This document shows, piece by piece, positions 42,362 to 52,027 of a stretch of 64,000 nt of DNA. Made by a program: the position numbers and the translations under genes. Source of the DNA: Streptomyces sp. SAI-135 (GTDB taxonomy: Bacteria; Actinomycetota; Actinomycetes; Streptomycetales; Streptomycetaceae); NCBI RefSeq assembly GCF_029893805.1, contig NZ_JARXYP010000002.1, forward strand, positions 2,666,001 to 2,730,000, in the 5' to 3' direction. Position 1 is the first letter of the stretch; every line of letters starts with the position of its first letter. The notes beneath the pieces were generated by a model. The model did no database searches, was not told where the DNA came from, and was given only the letters and a program-made list of their open reading frames with translations.

Positions 42362-44158
42362 TTGCGCGAGTTCAGCCTTCCGGCTTTGTACGAGGTCCCT
42401 GCGGACGGCAATCTCACCGACATCGTCCGTAGAAACGCCGCGCAGCATCCCGACGTCGCCGTCATCGCCCGCAAGGTGGGCGGTCAGTGGCAGGACGTGA
42501 CGGCGACGGCCTTCCTGGCCGAGGTGCACGCCGCCGCCAAGGGTCTCATCGCCTCCGGTGTCCAGCCGGGCGACCGGGTCGGTCTGATGTCCCGCACCCG
42601 CTACGAGTGGACGCTGCTCGACTTCGCGATCTGGTGCGCGGGCGCGGTGACCGTGCCGGTGTACGAGACGAGCTCGCCGGAGCAGATCCAGTGGATCCTG
42701 TCCGACTCGGGCGCGACCGCCTGTGTCGTGGAGCTGGACTCGCACCGCGCGGCCGTCGAGTCGGTGCGCGAGAACCTGCCCGCGCTCAAGCACGTCTGGC
42801 AGATCGAGGGCGGCGGCATCGAGGAACTGGGCCGCGCGGGCAAGGACATCAGTGACGGGGCCGTCGAGGAGCGCAGCTCGCTGGCGAAGGCCGACGACCC
42901 GGCGACCATCGTCTACACCTCCGGCACCACCGGCCGCCCCAAGGGCTGTGTGCTCACCCACCGCAGCTTCTTCGCGGAGTGCGGCAACATCGTGGAGCGG
43001 CTGCGCCCGCTGTTCCGCACCGGCGAGTGCTCGGTGCTGCTCTTCCTGCCGCTCGCGCACGTCTTCGGCCGGCTGGTGCAGATCGCGCCGATGATGGCTC
43101 CGATCAAGCTGGGCATGGTCCCGGACATCAAGCAGCTCACCGACGAACTGGCCTCCTTCCGGCCGACGCTGATCCTCGGCGTCCCGCGGGTCTTCGAGAA
43201 GGTCTACAACTCGGCGCGCGCCAAGGCGCAGGCGGACGGCAAGGGCAAGATCTTCGACAAGGCGGCCGACACGGCGATCGCCTACAGCAAGGCCCTGGAC
43301 ACCCCGTCGGGTCCGTCGCTCGGCCTGAAGATCAAGTACAAGACCTTCGACAAACTCGTCTACAGCAAGCTGCGCGCGGTCCTCGGCGGCCGGGGCGAGT
43401 ACGCCATCTCCGGCGGCGCCCCGCTGGGCGAGCGGCTCGGGCACTTCTTCCGCGGCATCGGCTTCACGGTCCTGGAGGGCTACGGCCTGACCGAGTCCTG
43501 TGCCGCGACCGCGTTCAACCCCTGGGACCGCACGAAGATCGGCACCGTCGGGCAGCCGCTGCCGGGCTCGGTGATCCGGATCGCGGACGACGGCGAGGTG
43601 CTGCTGCACGGCGAGCACCTGTTCAAGGGCTACTGGAACAACGAGGCCGCCACGGCCGAGGCGCTGACCGACGGCTGGTTCCACACCGGTGACATCGGCA
43701 CCCTCGACGAGGACGGCTACCTCAGGATCACCGGCCGCAAGAAGGAGATCATCGTCACCGCGGGCGGCAAGAACGTCGCCCCGGCCGTGATCGAGGACCG
43801 CATCCGGGCGCACGCGCTGGTCGCGGAGTGCATGGTGGTGGGCGACGGGCGGCCGTTCGTGGGCGCGCTGGTCACCATCGACGAGGAGTTCCTGGGCCGT
43901 TGGGCCGAGGAGCACGGCAAGCCGGCGGGTTCCACCGCGGCATCGCTGGCCGGGGACGCGGACCTGAACGCGGCGATCCAGGCCGCGGTCGACGACGGCA
44001 ACGCCGCGGTGTCGAAGGCGGAATCGGTGCGGAAGTTCCGCATTCTGTCCTCCCAGTTCACGGAGGAGACGGGCCACCTCACGCCGTCGCTGAAGCTGAA
44101 GCGCAATGTGGTGGCGAAGGACTATGCGGACGAGATCGAGGCGATCTACGCCAAGTAG
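42362..44158 (+). CDS. fadD: long-chain fatty acid-CoA ligase
   Basis: 598 residues. The adenylate-forming fold has the P-loop IVYTSGTTGRPKG near residue 181, VLEGYGLTESCAAT as the second ATP motif, GWFHTGDIGTLDEDGYL and GRKKEIIVTAGGKNV with the late catalytic Lys. It activates fatty acids to acyl-CoA. The start is TTG 42362: AGGAG at 42349-42353 is 8 nt upstream and no ATG or GTG is better placed. It converges on the cholesterol oxidase gene. Confidence 0.93.
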   Translation: MREFSLPALYEVPADGNLTDIVRRNAAQHPDVAVIARKVGGQWQDVTATAFLAEVHAAAKGLIASGVQPGDRVGLMSRTRYEWTLLDFAIWCAGAVTVPVYETSSPEQIQWILSDSGATACVVELDSHRAAVESVRENLPALKHVWQIEGGGIEELGRAGKDISDGAVEERSSLAKADDPATIVYTSGTTGRPKGCVLTHRSFFAECGNIVERLRPLFRTGECSVLLFLPLAHVFGRLVQIAPMMAPIKLGMVPDIKQLTDELASFRPTLILGVPRVFEKVYNSARAKAQADGKGKIFDKAADTAIAYSKALDTPSGPSLGLKIKYKTFDKLVYSKLRAVLGGRGEYAISGGAPLGERLGHFFRGIGFTVLEGYGLTESCAATAFNPWDRTKIGTVGQPLPGSVIRIADDGEVLLHGEHLFKGYWNNEAATAEALTDGWFHTGDIGTLDEDGYLRITGRKKEIIVTAGGKNVAPAVIEDRIRAHALVAECMVVGDGRPFVGALVTIDEEFLGRWAEEHGKPAGSTAASLAGDADLNAAIQAAVDDGNAAVSKAESVRKFRILSSQFTEETGHLTPSLKLKRNVVAKDYADEIEAIYAK

Positions 44159-44177
44159 TACGCCTCCTGACGGCTCG

Positions 44178-45809
44178 TCATGGCGCGGTGTCCTCCACGA
44201 GGACCCGCGCCATCGTCCGTTCGGCGAGCGCGGTGATGGTGACGAACGGGTTCACCCCGATGTTGCCGGGGATCAGCGAGCCGTCGGTGACGTAGAGCTT
44301 CGAATAGCCCTTCACCCGGCCGTAGTTGTCGGTGGCCTTGCCCAGCACGCAGCCGCCCAGCGGGTGGTAGGTGAAGTCGTCGGCGAAGACCCTGCTGGGC
44401 GAACCGAAGAGGTCGTACCGGTAGATGGTCGAGTTGGCGGCGTTGATCCGGTCGAAGAGCTTCTTGGCCATGCCGGAGGAGACCGCGCTCTGCGCCGCGC
44501 TCCAGTCGAGGCCCAGCCCCCCGCTGCCGTACGAGAACCTGGCGCGCTGCGGGTTCTTGGTGATCGCCAGGTACAGGCTGACCCAGTGCTCCAGTCCCGT
44601 GGGCAAAGGCGCGATCTCGGCGAAGACGGGGTTGTCGGTGTTGGCCCAGTCGTCGATGCCCATGACCGGCATGGTCGACTGGTTGGCCCCGACGGTGTCC
44701 CACAGGTGGTTGGCCCGCCCCAGCATCGTGTTGCCGTTGGGCCCCCAGCCGGCCCCGACGCTCGCGTCCAGCGCCGGGAGGGCGCCCGACTGCCGTGACC
44801 GGAGCAGGAGTTCACTGGTTCCGAGGCTGCCGCCGCCGAGGAACAGATAGGTGCAGCCGTACTGCTTGGTCTCGACGACCGCGCCGGTGTAGTCGATGCG
44901 GTCGGCGGTCAGCACCCAGCCGCCGTCGCTCGCCCGGCTGATGCCGGTGACCTTCTCCAGGGTGTGGATGGTGACGTTGCCGGTGCCGAGCGCGGACGCC
45001 AGATACGTCTTGTCGAGGCTCTTCTTGCCGAAGTTGTTGCCGTAGATGACCTCCTGTCCGAGGGCCGACCTGGTGGCGGTGCCGGCGGCCTCGCGCTGCA
45101 TGTGGCCGAAGTCGTAGACGCTGGGCACGAAGGTGGTCTTCAGGCCGGTCCTCTGGGCGTGCTTTCGGGAGACCCGGCTGAACCGGTACCACTCGGTCGA
45201 CTCGAACCAGGCCGGGTCGATGGTGTTGACGCCGAGCATGGCGCGGGCGCGCGGGAAGTACGTGCCGTACATCTCCGCGGTGTCGACGGTCGGGAACTGC
45301 TCGGCGAAGTAGGACTGGAGCGGGGTGACCGCCATCGAGCCGTTGACCAGGGAGCCGCCGCCGACCCCGCGGCCCACGAAGACGGACATGTCGGAGAAGC
45401 GGACGCGGTCCAGGACGCCCGGGTAGGGGGTGATGTCCTTGTTGACGACGTCCAGCCACAGGAAGGTCGCCAGCGGGGCCTCGGTGCGGGTGCGGAACCA
45501 CATGGAGCGCTGGTCGGGGTCGGCGGTGTTGCAGAAGACCTTGCCGTCGGAGCCGGCGGTGTTCCACAGCCGGCCCATCTCCAGGACCAGGGTGCGGATG
45601 CCCGCCTGTCCGAGGCGGAGGGCGGCGACGGAGGCGCCGTAGCCGGAGCCGACGACGATGGCGGGCGCGGACTCGACCGCGGCGGGCTCGTCCGCACGGG
45701 CCGACTGGAGCCCGACGCGGGTGAAGCCGAGAGTGGCCGCCGTCTGGAGGGCGGCCATACCAAGGATCTGACGTCTAGTCAGCTGACGCTGCATCAGTTT
45801 TGCTGTCAT
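44178..45809 (-). CDS. secreted GMC-family cholesterol oxidase
   Basis: 543 residues. A twin-arginine signal (QLTRRQILGMAALQTAATLGF) near residues 8-28 is followed by SARADE, so it is probably Tat-exported with its FAD bound. FAD motif VVGSGYGASVAALRLGQAG; GVGGGSLVNGSM; NPQRARFSYGSG; the C-terminal HPLGGCVLGKATD holds the catalytic His region of class I cholesterol oxidases. It would oxidise cholesterol to cholest-4-en-3-one with H2O2 release. It lies 19 nt from the end of convergent fadD. Confidence 0.9.
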   Translation of the reverse strand: MTAKLMQRQLTRRQILGMAALQTAATLGFTRVGLQSARADEPAAVESAPAIVVGSGYGASVAALRLGQAGIRTLVLEMGRLWNTAGSDGKVFCNTADPDQRSMWFRTRTEAPLATFLWLDVVNKDITPYPGVLDRVRFSDMSVFVGRGVGGGSLVNGSMAVTPLQSYFAEQFPTVDTAEMYGTYFPRARAMLGVNTIDPAWFESTEWYRFSRVSRKHAQRTGLKTTFVPSVYDFGHMQREAAGTATRSALGQEVIYGNNFGKKSLDKTYLASALGTGNVTIHTLEKVTGISRASDGGWVLTADRIDYTGAVVETKQYGCTYLFLGGGSLGTSELLLRSRQSGALPALDASVGAGWGPNGNTMLGRANHLWDTVGANQSTMPVMGIDDWANTDNPVFAEIAPLPTGLEHWVSLYLAITKNPQRARFSYGSGGLGLDWSAAQSAVSSGMAKKLFDRINAANSTIYRYDLFGSPSRVFADDFTYHPLGGCVLGKATDNYGRVKGYSKLYVTDGSLIPGNIGVNPFVTITALAERTMARVLVEDTAP

Positions 45810-45841
45810 GGCCGCAGCATGGGCGGATTATCGGCCTCCGG

Positions 45842-46984
45842 CTATAGCAATGCCTTCAACTTTTCCGCCAACAAGTCCCAGCGCCACTTCTCCTCGACCC
45901 ACTCCCGCCCCCGCTCCCCCATGCGCCTCCGCAGTTCCGCGTCGCCGAGGAGGACGACGATCCGCTCGGCGGCCTCCTCCGGGGAACCGCCGCGCACGAC
46001 CCACCCGGTCTCGCCGTCGAGCACGGCGTCCGGGGCGCCCCCCGAGTCACCCGCGACCACCGGGAGCCCGGTCGCCGAGGCCTCCAGGTAGACGATCCCG
46101 AGCCCCTCGACGTCGAGGCCGCCCCGGCGGGTCCGGCACGGCATCGCGAACACGTCACCGGCGCCGTAGTGCGCGGGCAGCTCCGACCAGGGCACCGCCC
46201 CGGTGAAGCGGACGGAACCGGCGACACCGGTCTCGTGGGCGAGCCTGCGCAGCTCCTTCTCGTACGGCCCGCCGCCGACGATCAGCAGGACGGCGTCCGG
46301 CTCCGCGGCCAGGATCCGCGGCATGGCGAGGATGAGGGTGTCCTGTCCCTTGCGCGGCACGAGCCGCGAGACGCACACGACCACCGGCCGGTCCGTGAGC
46401 CCGAGGCGCGCCCGCACGGCGTCCCCGCCCGACCCGGGATGGAAGGTCTTCTCGTCGACCCCCGGCGGCAGCTGCACCATCCTCCCGGCGGCCTCGGGCG
46501 TCAGCGCGGCGGCGATCCGCGACCGCGTGTACTCCCCGAGGTAGGTGATCGTGTCCGTCGACTCGCCGATACGGCCCAACAGCTGCCGAGCGGCGGGCAG
46601 TTGGGCCCACCCCGCCTCGTGTCCGTGGGTCGTCGCCACCAGCCGCCCGGCCCCGGCCCTGCGGAGCGCGGGCGCCATCAGCCCGAGCGGCGCCGCCGCC
46701 CCGAACCACACCGACGTACAGCCGTGTTCCCTCAGCAGCCCGACGGCCCTGCGGGTCGCCCCGGGCGTCGGCAGCAGCATGGTCGTGGAGTCCCGTACGA
46801 CGGTGAAGGGCTGCTCGGCGTCGAAGGCGGCCGTCGCCTGGACGCCCTCCCGGCTCCGCTTCCAGGTGGAGGCGTAGACGACCAGCCGCTCGGGGTCGAG
46901 CCGCAGCGCCATGTTGTGCAGGAACGCCTGGATGCCACCCGGGCGGGGCGGGAAGTCGTTCGTCACGATCAGGGTCTTGTGCAT
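45842..46984 (-). CDS. glycosyltransferase family 4 (PimB-like mannosyltransferase)
   Basis: 380 residues, GT-B fold. N-terminal NDFPPRPGGIQAFLHNMALRL acceptor loop, LVPRKGQDTLILAMPRIL in the nucleotide-sugar domain and an EX7E motif (Glu...GLGIVYLEASATG). The sequence resembles PimB'/MgtA mannosyltransferases that build phosphatidylinositol mannosides, which fits an actinomycete and the mannosyltransferase-like gene divergent from it. ATG 46984. Confidence 0.87.
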   Translation of the reverse strand: MHKTLIVTNDFPPRPGGIQAFLHNMALRLDPERLVVYASTWKRSREGVQATAAFDAEQPFTVVRDSTTMLLPTPGATRRAVGLLREHGCTSVWFGAAAPLGLMAPALRRAGAGRLVATTHGHEAGWAQLPAARQLLGRIGESTDTITYLGEYTRSRIAAALTPEAAGRMVQLPPGVDEKTFHPGSGGDAVRARLGLTDRPVVVCVSRLVPRKGQDTLILAMPRILAAEPDAVLLIVGGGPYEKELRRLAHETGVAGSVRFTGAVPWSELPAHYGAGDVFAMPCRTRRGGLDVEGLGIVYLEASATGLPVVAGDSGGAPDAVLDGETGWVVRGGSPEEAAERIVVLLGDAELRRRMGERGREWVEEKWRWDLLAEKLKALL

Positions 46985-47104
46985 CGCCGCAGACCCTACC
47001 GAACCGGCTGCTCACAGCCGGGCACGGCCACGTTTATGGCACCCTCACAGGAGAGCGGGACATCATGTTCCCCTCAAGACCGGAAGAGAACGGCAGGGGA
47101 TCAC

Positions 47105-48346
47105 GTGGAGACGAAGGCCGTGCGGTGGTCCCTGACCGGACTGCTGCTGACCTGGGGCGTGACCAGGCTGCTCCTCCTGCTGTGGGTCTTCCGGGTGTAC
47201 GTCTTCCCGGGCCCGGACGTCACGAGTGACGTGTCGGTGATCTACCAGGGCTGGTACGACGTCCTGCGCACCGGAACGTTCCCGCAGGAGGACGTGACCT
47301 GGCAGTACCCGCCCGCCGCGGCCCTCGCGATCCTCTCCCCCGCGCTGCTGCCCTTCCTGGAGTACACCCAGGCCTTCTTCCTCATGGCCTTCGCCGCGGA
47401 CCTGGTCGTCCTCCTCCTGCTGCTGTACGCGGGCCTGCGCGACGGGCGGCGGCTGCGGGGGGCCTGGGTGTGGGTGGCGGGCGTACCCCTGCTCGGCCCG
47501 ACCGTCTACTCCCGCTACGACGTGATGGTGACCGCGGTGGCGGTCGCCGCGGTCCTCGCGGCCGCCCGGCACCCGAAGGTGGCGGGGGCCCTGGTGGGCT
47601 TCGGGGCCATGCTGAAGGTGTGGCCGGCGCTGATCCTGGTCGGCATCCGCAGGCGCAGCGTGTGGGCCTCGGCGGCGGTGACGGTCGCGGTGGTGGCCGG
47701 ACTGTTCTCGGTGTCGATGCCCGGGGCCTTCGCCTTCCTGACCTTCCAGCGGGAGCGGGGCACCGAGGTGGAGTCGCTGGGCTCGCTGGTCTTCCACATC
47801 GCCCGCCACCACGGCTGGAACGGCCAGGTGCTGCTGAACTACGGCTCGGTGGAGTTCCTCGGGCCCTGGGTGACCACCGTCAGCACGGCCGCGCTGACGC
47901 TGACCGGCATGGCCTTCGGAGTGCTGCTGCTGTGGCGGCTGACGGCCTCCCGGTTCGAGGCGCACACGACGGCCGACGCGGCCCTGGTGGCGGTGCTGAT
48001 GTTCACCACCACCAGCCGGGTGATCAGCCCGCAGTACATGGTGTGGCTGGTCGGCCTCGCGGCGGCCTGTCTGTGCTTCCGGGCCAGCCGGATGGGGGTG
48101 CCGGCCCTCCTGGTGCTGGTGGCGTGCTTCGTGACGGTCCTGGAGTTCCCGATCTGGTTCGCGGACGTGGTGAGCAGCAGCCCCCTCGGCATCACCCTGC
48201 TGCTCGTGCGCAACGGCCTGCTGGTCGCCGCCACCGCCCTCGGCATGCGCGAACTGTGGCGGGCGACGGTCCCGAAGCGGACCCCGCCGGCCCCGGTGCC
48301 GGATCAGCCCACCGCCCCGGCCCGGGAGACCTCGGCGTCCTCCTGA
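47105..48346 (+). CDS. GT87/DUF2029 polyprenol-dependent mannosyltransferase-like membrane protein
   Basis: 413 residues with about ten membrane helices. The GT-C type is indicated by the first loop VYVFPGPDVTSDVSVIYQGWYDVLRTGTFPQEDVTWQYPP (acidic residues near the end of helix 1, the putative catalytic Asp), by SRYDVMVTAVAV and by the late TTTSRVISPQYMVWLVGL, both typical of DUF2029/GT87 enzymes such as PimE. GTG 47105 with AGGGGA upstream. The tail is Pro/Ala-rich. Donor and acceptor inferred only. Confidence 0.82.
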   Translation: METKAVRWSLTGLLLTWGVTRLLLLLWVFRVYVFPGPDVTSDVSVIYQGWYDVLRTGTFPQEDVTWQYPPAAALAILSPALLPFLEYTQAFFLMAFAADLVVLLLLLYAGLRDGRRLRGAWVWVAGVPLLGPTVYSRYDVMVTAVAVAAVLAAARHPKVAGALVGFGAMLKVWPALILVGIRRRSVWASAAVTVAVVAGLFSVSMPGAFAFLTFQRERGTEVESLGSLVFHIARHHGWNGQVLLNYGSVEFLGPWVTTVSTAALTLTGMAFGVLLLWRLTASRFEAHTTADAALVAVLMFTTTSRVISPQYMVWLVGLAAACLCFRASRMGVPALLVLVACFVTVLEFPIWFADVVSSSPLGITLLLVRNGLLVAATALGMRELWRATVPKRTPPAPVPDQPTAPARETSASS

Positions 48347-48364
48347 GCCGCCGGAGTCGTCCGC

Positions 48365-49558
48365 TCAGGCCAGCTGATCCCGCAGGTACTGACGCCACTC
48401 GGTGGTGAAGGACGCCAGGTCGGTGCCGAGTACGTCCGCCATGGCCTCCTCCACCGCTCCCGGGCGCTTCCTGTGTGTGCCCACGGACCGGTAGAACTCG
48501 CCCAGCTTCGCCTCGCCCCAGCGGTCCGCGATCAGCCGGCAGGCCAGCCAGCCGCCCTCGTAGGACATCGCGAGGGCGGACGCGCTGCCGCCGAAGCCGA
48601 AGTCCGCGTCGGACGGCAGGGCCTTCGGCACCCGGCCCGCGGACACGGCCTCCCCCAGCTCCGGCGCGACCTCGGCCGGGGTGCGCCCGCTGCCCCGGTA
48701 GCCGACCCAGTCGGCGTACCCCTCCGACAGCCACAGCGGGGTCGCGGCGGTGGTGGCGGTGCGAGTGGCGACATGGGTGGTCTCGTGGGTGAGCACGACC
48801 TGCCTGCCCAGGTTGCCGAGCAGGCCGTAGGCGTCCGGGTTGACGATGATCCGGTCCGCGGGCGCCTGCGCGGGGGCCCCGGTCTCGCCGGTGGTGACGG
48901 CCGCGATCCCGCGGTACGAGGAGGCGGGCGAGCCGAGCAGCCCCGCCATGCCGTCCAGGGACCTCGGTACGAGCACGACGACGTGCCGGGACCACGCGGG
49001 GCCCCAGGCGTCGGACACGGCGGGCACGGCGTCGTCGGCGAGGTCGGCGAAGGCGTGCAGCCGCTCGCCGGACTGGCCGACACCGAGGACGATGCTGTGC
49101 CTGCCGCGGACGACGGTCACCTCGCCCTGGTCCCACAGCTGCTGCGGGGCCTTCTTCGCGGGCTTCTCGTCCTTCACGTACCACCGGCCGGCCGCGTCCA
49201 GGGAGAGGGCCAGGGTGCGGGCGACGGTGACGGGCGCCTGGTCGTAACCCTGGACCTGGTAGCGCAGTTCGGCGTCCGCGGTGGCGGTGGCGCCGGTGCG
49301 GTGCACTCCGGTGACCTTGTAGGCCCACGAGGCCAGCGGCACCGCGCTGACGTCCTGGAACCAGCTCGCGGCACCGGTCTCGGCCACCGCCGCCCCGTCA
49401 CGGTCGAGGACGGCCGCCGCCCGCAGGTCGAGGACGTGCTGTACGTCCGCCTCGGCGGCGTCCGTGGCGGTCGGCCGGCCGCCGCAGGCCACCAGCGAGG
49501 TGAGCAGCAGGCACAGCACCACCGCACCGTGTTTCGGCACCCGCCGTCGACCAGCCAT
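48365..49558 (-). CDS. lipoprotein with HExxH metallopeptidase motif
   Basis: 397 residues. The lipobox LVAC (Cys25) after a hydrophobic signal makes it an exported lipoprotein. Residues 258-262 read HETTH, followed by WLSEGYADW with Glu279, 16 residues after the second His, the layout of the peptidase-MA/gluzincin-like domain (zinc ligands His258, His262, Glu279; catalytic Glu259). The N-terminal half (ATADAELRYQVQGYDQAP and so on) resembles an NTF2-like domain. No substrate known. ATG 49558; convergent with the mannosyltransferase gene. Confidence 0.8.
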   Translation of the reverse strand: MAGRRRVPKHGAVVLCLLLTSLVACGGRPTATDAAEADVQHVLDLRAAAVLDRDGAAVAETGAASWFQDVSAVPLASWAYKVTGVHRTGATATADAELRYQVQGYDQAPVTVARTLALSLDAAGRWYVKDEKPAKKAPQQLWDQGEVTVVRGRHSIVLGVGQSGERLHAFADLADDAVPAVSDAWGPAWSRHVVVLVPRSLDGMAGLLGSPASSYRGIAAVTTGETGAPAQAPADRIIVNPDAYGLLGNLGRQVVLTHETTHVATRTATTAATPLWLSEGYADWVGYRGSGRTPAEVAPELGEAVSAGRVPKALPSDADFGFGGSASALAMSYEGGWLACRLIADRWGEAKLGEFYRSVGTHRKRPGAVEEAMADVLGTDLASFTTEWRQYLRDQLA

Positions 49559-49591
49559 GTTTCCCGATCGTACGGGTATCGCGGCCGTCGG

Positions 49592-50608
49592 TCAGGGGCG
49601 CGTGACCGTCGCCCCCGGCATCATGCCCACCGGGTCGTAGCGCACCGGGGCGCCGGGGTACGGGGCGTGCACGACCTGGCCGTTGCCGACGTACATGCCG
49701 ACATGGCTGGCGTCGCCGCGGTAGGTGACCAGATCGCCGGGCCGTGCCTGGGAGAGGGGCACCTGGCGGCCGGCGTGCCGCTGGGCCTGCGAGGTACGCG
49801 GCAGGGAGACGCCGGCCTGGGCGTACGACCACTGCATCAGGCCCGAGCAGTCGAAGCCGTTGGGCCCGTTGGCGCCCCACACGTACGGCTTGCCGACCGC
49901 GGACTGGGCGGCGGCCACGGCGGCGGCCGCCCGGCCCGAGGGCGCCACGGCCCCCGAGAGGTCGGGCATCGCGGAGCGACCGGAGCGGGAGGCCCGGTCG
50001 TAGGCGGCGCGCTCGTCGGACGGCAGGGAGTTGAGCAGCTCACGCGCCCGGGCGAGCTTCTTCTCGACGGTCCGCTTGTGGGCGGCGACGGCCTTGCGGC
50101 TCTTCTCCAGTTCGCCGAGTTTGCGGGCCGCCTCGCCGCGCTCCTGGGCGAGTTCGCGCATGGCCTCCTGGAGGTCCTTCAGTTCGCCCGCCTGGTGGGC
50201 GTTGATGCGGTCCAGAGCGGCCGCCTTGTCGAGGTACTCGTCCGGGTCGTCGGAGAACAGCAGCGCGAGGGACGGGTCGAGGCCGCCCGCGCGGTACTGG
50301 GCCCCGGCCAGTGAACCGAGCCTCTCCCGCATGGCGTTGATGCGCTCCTGCTGGCGGGCGATTCCGTCCTGGGCGGTGCTGACCTCCTCGCGCAGCGAGT
50401 CGGCGCGCTCGTCGGCCTCGTTGTAGGCGTCCGTGGCCTGCTCGGCCTGCTCGTAGAGGCGGTCCACCTCGGCCCGGGTGTCGTCGGAGGGAGCGGCGGC
50501 GGCCGGTACGGCGCCGAGCGCGGCGGCCGCCGCGGACAGCACGCACAGGGCGGCACCGGCGCCCCGGTTGAACCCGGACGTCTGGACCAGGCGGCGATGG
50601 AACCCCAC
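49592..50608 (-). CDS. NlpC/P60 cell-wall hydrolase A
   Basis: 338 residues: Sec signal to about residue 39 (AAAAAPS), a long coiled coil (45-205) and an NlpC/P60 domain with Cys254 (GFDCSGL), His302 (SHVGMYVG) and His314 (VVHAP). These enzymes cut peptide cross-bridges in peptidoglycan; the coiled coil often needs a partner for activation. Paralogue of the next gene. ATG 50608 with GGAGGC-like site. Confidence 0.92.
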   Translation of the reverse strand: MGFHRRLVQTSGFNRGAGAALCVLSAAAAALGAVPAAAAPSDDTRAEVDRLYEQAEQATDAYNEADERADSLREEVSTAQDGIARQQERINAMRERLGSLAGAQYRAGGLDPSLALLFSDDPDEYLDKAAALDRINAHQAGELKDLQEAMRELAQERGEAARKLGELEKSRKAVAAHKRTVEKKLARARELLNSLPSDERAAYDRASRSGRSAMPDLSGAVAPSGRAAAAVAAAQSAVGKPYVWGANGPNGFDCSGLMQWSYAQAGVSLPRTSQAQRHAGRQVPLSQARPGDLVTYRGDASHVGMYVGNGQVVHAPYPGAPVRYDPVGMMPGATVTRP

Positions 50609-50703
50609 GGAGGCCGCGCTCCTTCCCTTGGCGGACGAGAACGCGGCAGACAGTAGCCCCGGGAACGGGACCCGGCCAAAGACCTCAGGGGGTGCACAAA
50701 GTG

Positions 50704-50739
50704 ACGCCCCGCCTCAGACGCAGGTCATGGGCGGGGCGT
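50704..50739. terminator. hairpin after NlpC/P60 gene B
   Basis: 10-bp perfect stem ACGCCCCGCC at 50704-50713 with complement at 50730-50739 and a 16-nt loop; a second, wobble-containing stem lies at 50761-50785. It follows the stop of the upstream NlpC gene on the minus strand. Confidence 0.6.
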
Positions 50740-50811
50740 GGAGTCAGACGAGGTTGTCGCGATTCGCCCGAACGGGGGGCGAGTCGTGGCGATCTTGAGA
50801 CGCCGAAGGGC

Positions 50812-51846
50812 TCAGATCCGCACGCCGAACTGGAACGGCATGTTGTTGATCGACTCGTAGCGCACGACGGTACCGGTGCGCGGGGCGTGAATGATCTGGC
50901 CGTTGCCCGCGTACAGCCCGACGTGGTGCAGGTCGCCGTAGAAGATGACCAGGTCGCCGACCTTGAGGTCGCTCTGGGAGTAGATGCGGGTGCCGGCGTT
51001 GGCCTGGGCCTGCGAGGTGCGCGGGATGGTGATGCCGGCCTGCGCGTAGGCCCAGGAGGTCAGGCCCGAGCAGTCGTAGGAGGCGGTGCCGGTGGCGCCG
51101 TAGACGTAGGGCTTGCCGAGCTGGGTCTGGGCGGCGTTGAAGGCGGCCTGGGCCCGGGCGGAGGACGCGGGGGCGTCACCGAGGTCCACGCGCGAGCTGG
51201 CGGAACGGCTGGCGCGGGCGTCGGCGGCGGCGAGGGCGGCCTTCTCGGCGGCCGTCAGCGAGTTGAGGAGCTTCTGCGCCTCGGCGAGCTTGCCCTGAAC
51301 GGCCTTCTTCTGCTTGGCCAGTTCGGCGCGGGTGCTGGCGAGGTCCTTGAGCTTCTCGGAGGCCTCGGCGCGGTCCTGGGCCAGCTCGCGCTGCTTCTCC
51401 TGGATCTTCTTCAGCGCCTCGACCTGCTGGGAGCTGAGCTGGTCCGCGGTGGAGGCCTTGTCCAGGTAGTCGTCCGGGTTCGACGACAGGAAGAGCTGGA
51501 GCGAGGAGTCGATGGTGCCGGTGCGGTACTGCGCGGCGGCGGCGAGGCCCATGGAGTCGCGCAGCTCGTTCAGGTCGTCCTGGCCGCGGGCCACGTCGTC
51601 CTGGATGGTGGAGATCTCCTTCTGGAGCTTCTCCTGCTTCTCCTTGGCGCCGTTGAGCTTCTCGGTGGCCTGCTCGGCCTGCTCGTAGAGGGCGTCGACC
51701 TTCGCCTTGACCTCGTCCTTGCTCGGCTTCTCGCTCGGCGCGGCATTGGCGGCATTGGCACTGAGGGCCACGGCGGCAGCGGCTGCGGTCGTGAGCACGG
51801 TCACGCGCGTACGGCTCGGCTGCTTGGGTCGACGATGGGACGCCAC
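50812..51846 (-). CDS. NlpC/P60 cell-wall hydrolase B
   Basis: 344 residues from GTG 51846 (AAGGAG 8 nt upstream): signal to about residue 37, a long coiled coil, and an NlpC/P60 domain with Cys259 (YDCSGL), His308 (LHHVGLYAG) and His320 (IIHAP). It shares architecture with gene A (SQAQ, ADARASRSA-type linker), and the two look like an old tandem duplication. A good promoter lies upstream (51899-51928). Confidence 0.92.
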   Translation of the reverse strand: MASHRRPKQPSRTRVTVLTTAAAAAVALSANAANAAPSEKPSKDEVKAKVDALYEQAEQATEKLNGAKEKQEKLQKEISTIQDDVARGQDDLNELRDSMGLAAAAQYRTGTIDSSLQLFLSSNPDDYLDKASTADQLSSQQVEALKKIQEKQRELAQDRAEASEKLKDLASTRAELAKQKKAVQGKLAEAQKLLNSLTAAEKAALAAADARASRSASSRVDLGDAPASSARAQAAFNAAQTQLGKPYVYGATGTASYDCSGLTSWAYAQAGITIPRTSQAQANAGTRIYSQSDLKVGDLVIFYGDLHHVGLYAGNGQIIHAPRTGTVVRYESINNMPFQFGVRI

Positions 51847-51898
51847 GGAGGTGAACTCCTTCTTTTGAGTGATCACCCGCTCGGAGGTTCGAGAGCAG

Positions 51899-51928
51899 AC
51901 CCTAGTGACCATCCCGTGATCAGTTCAA
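51899..51928 (-). promoter_or_regulatory. promoter of NlpC/P60 gene B
   Basis: On the minus strand TTGAAC (51928-51923), 18-nt spacer and TAGGGT (51904-51899), giving a leader of about 45 nt. Confidence 0.65.
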
Positions 51929-52027
51929 ATCCTCAGGAGCAAAATCCTGTCACGCCATGCATTCTTTACACACAACTCACGTGCAGTGAGGCGGGCTTGA
52001 CACTACGTTGCGTGACGATACCGCCAA

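Noticed and set aside
51997..52024. TTGACA-TACCGC promoter on the plus strand
   Set aside because: No gene follows it; it points into the 3' end of the NYN gene and overlaps its terminator area.
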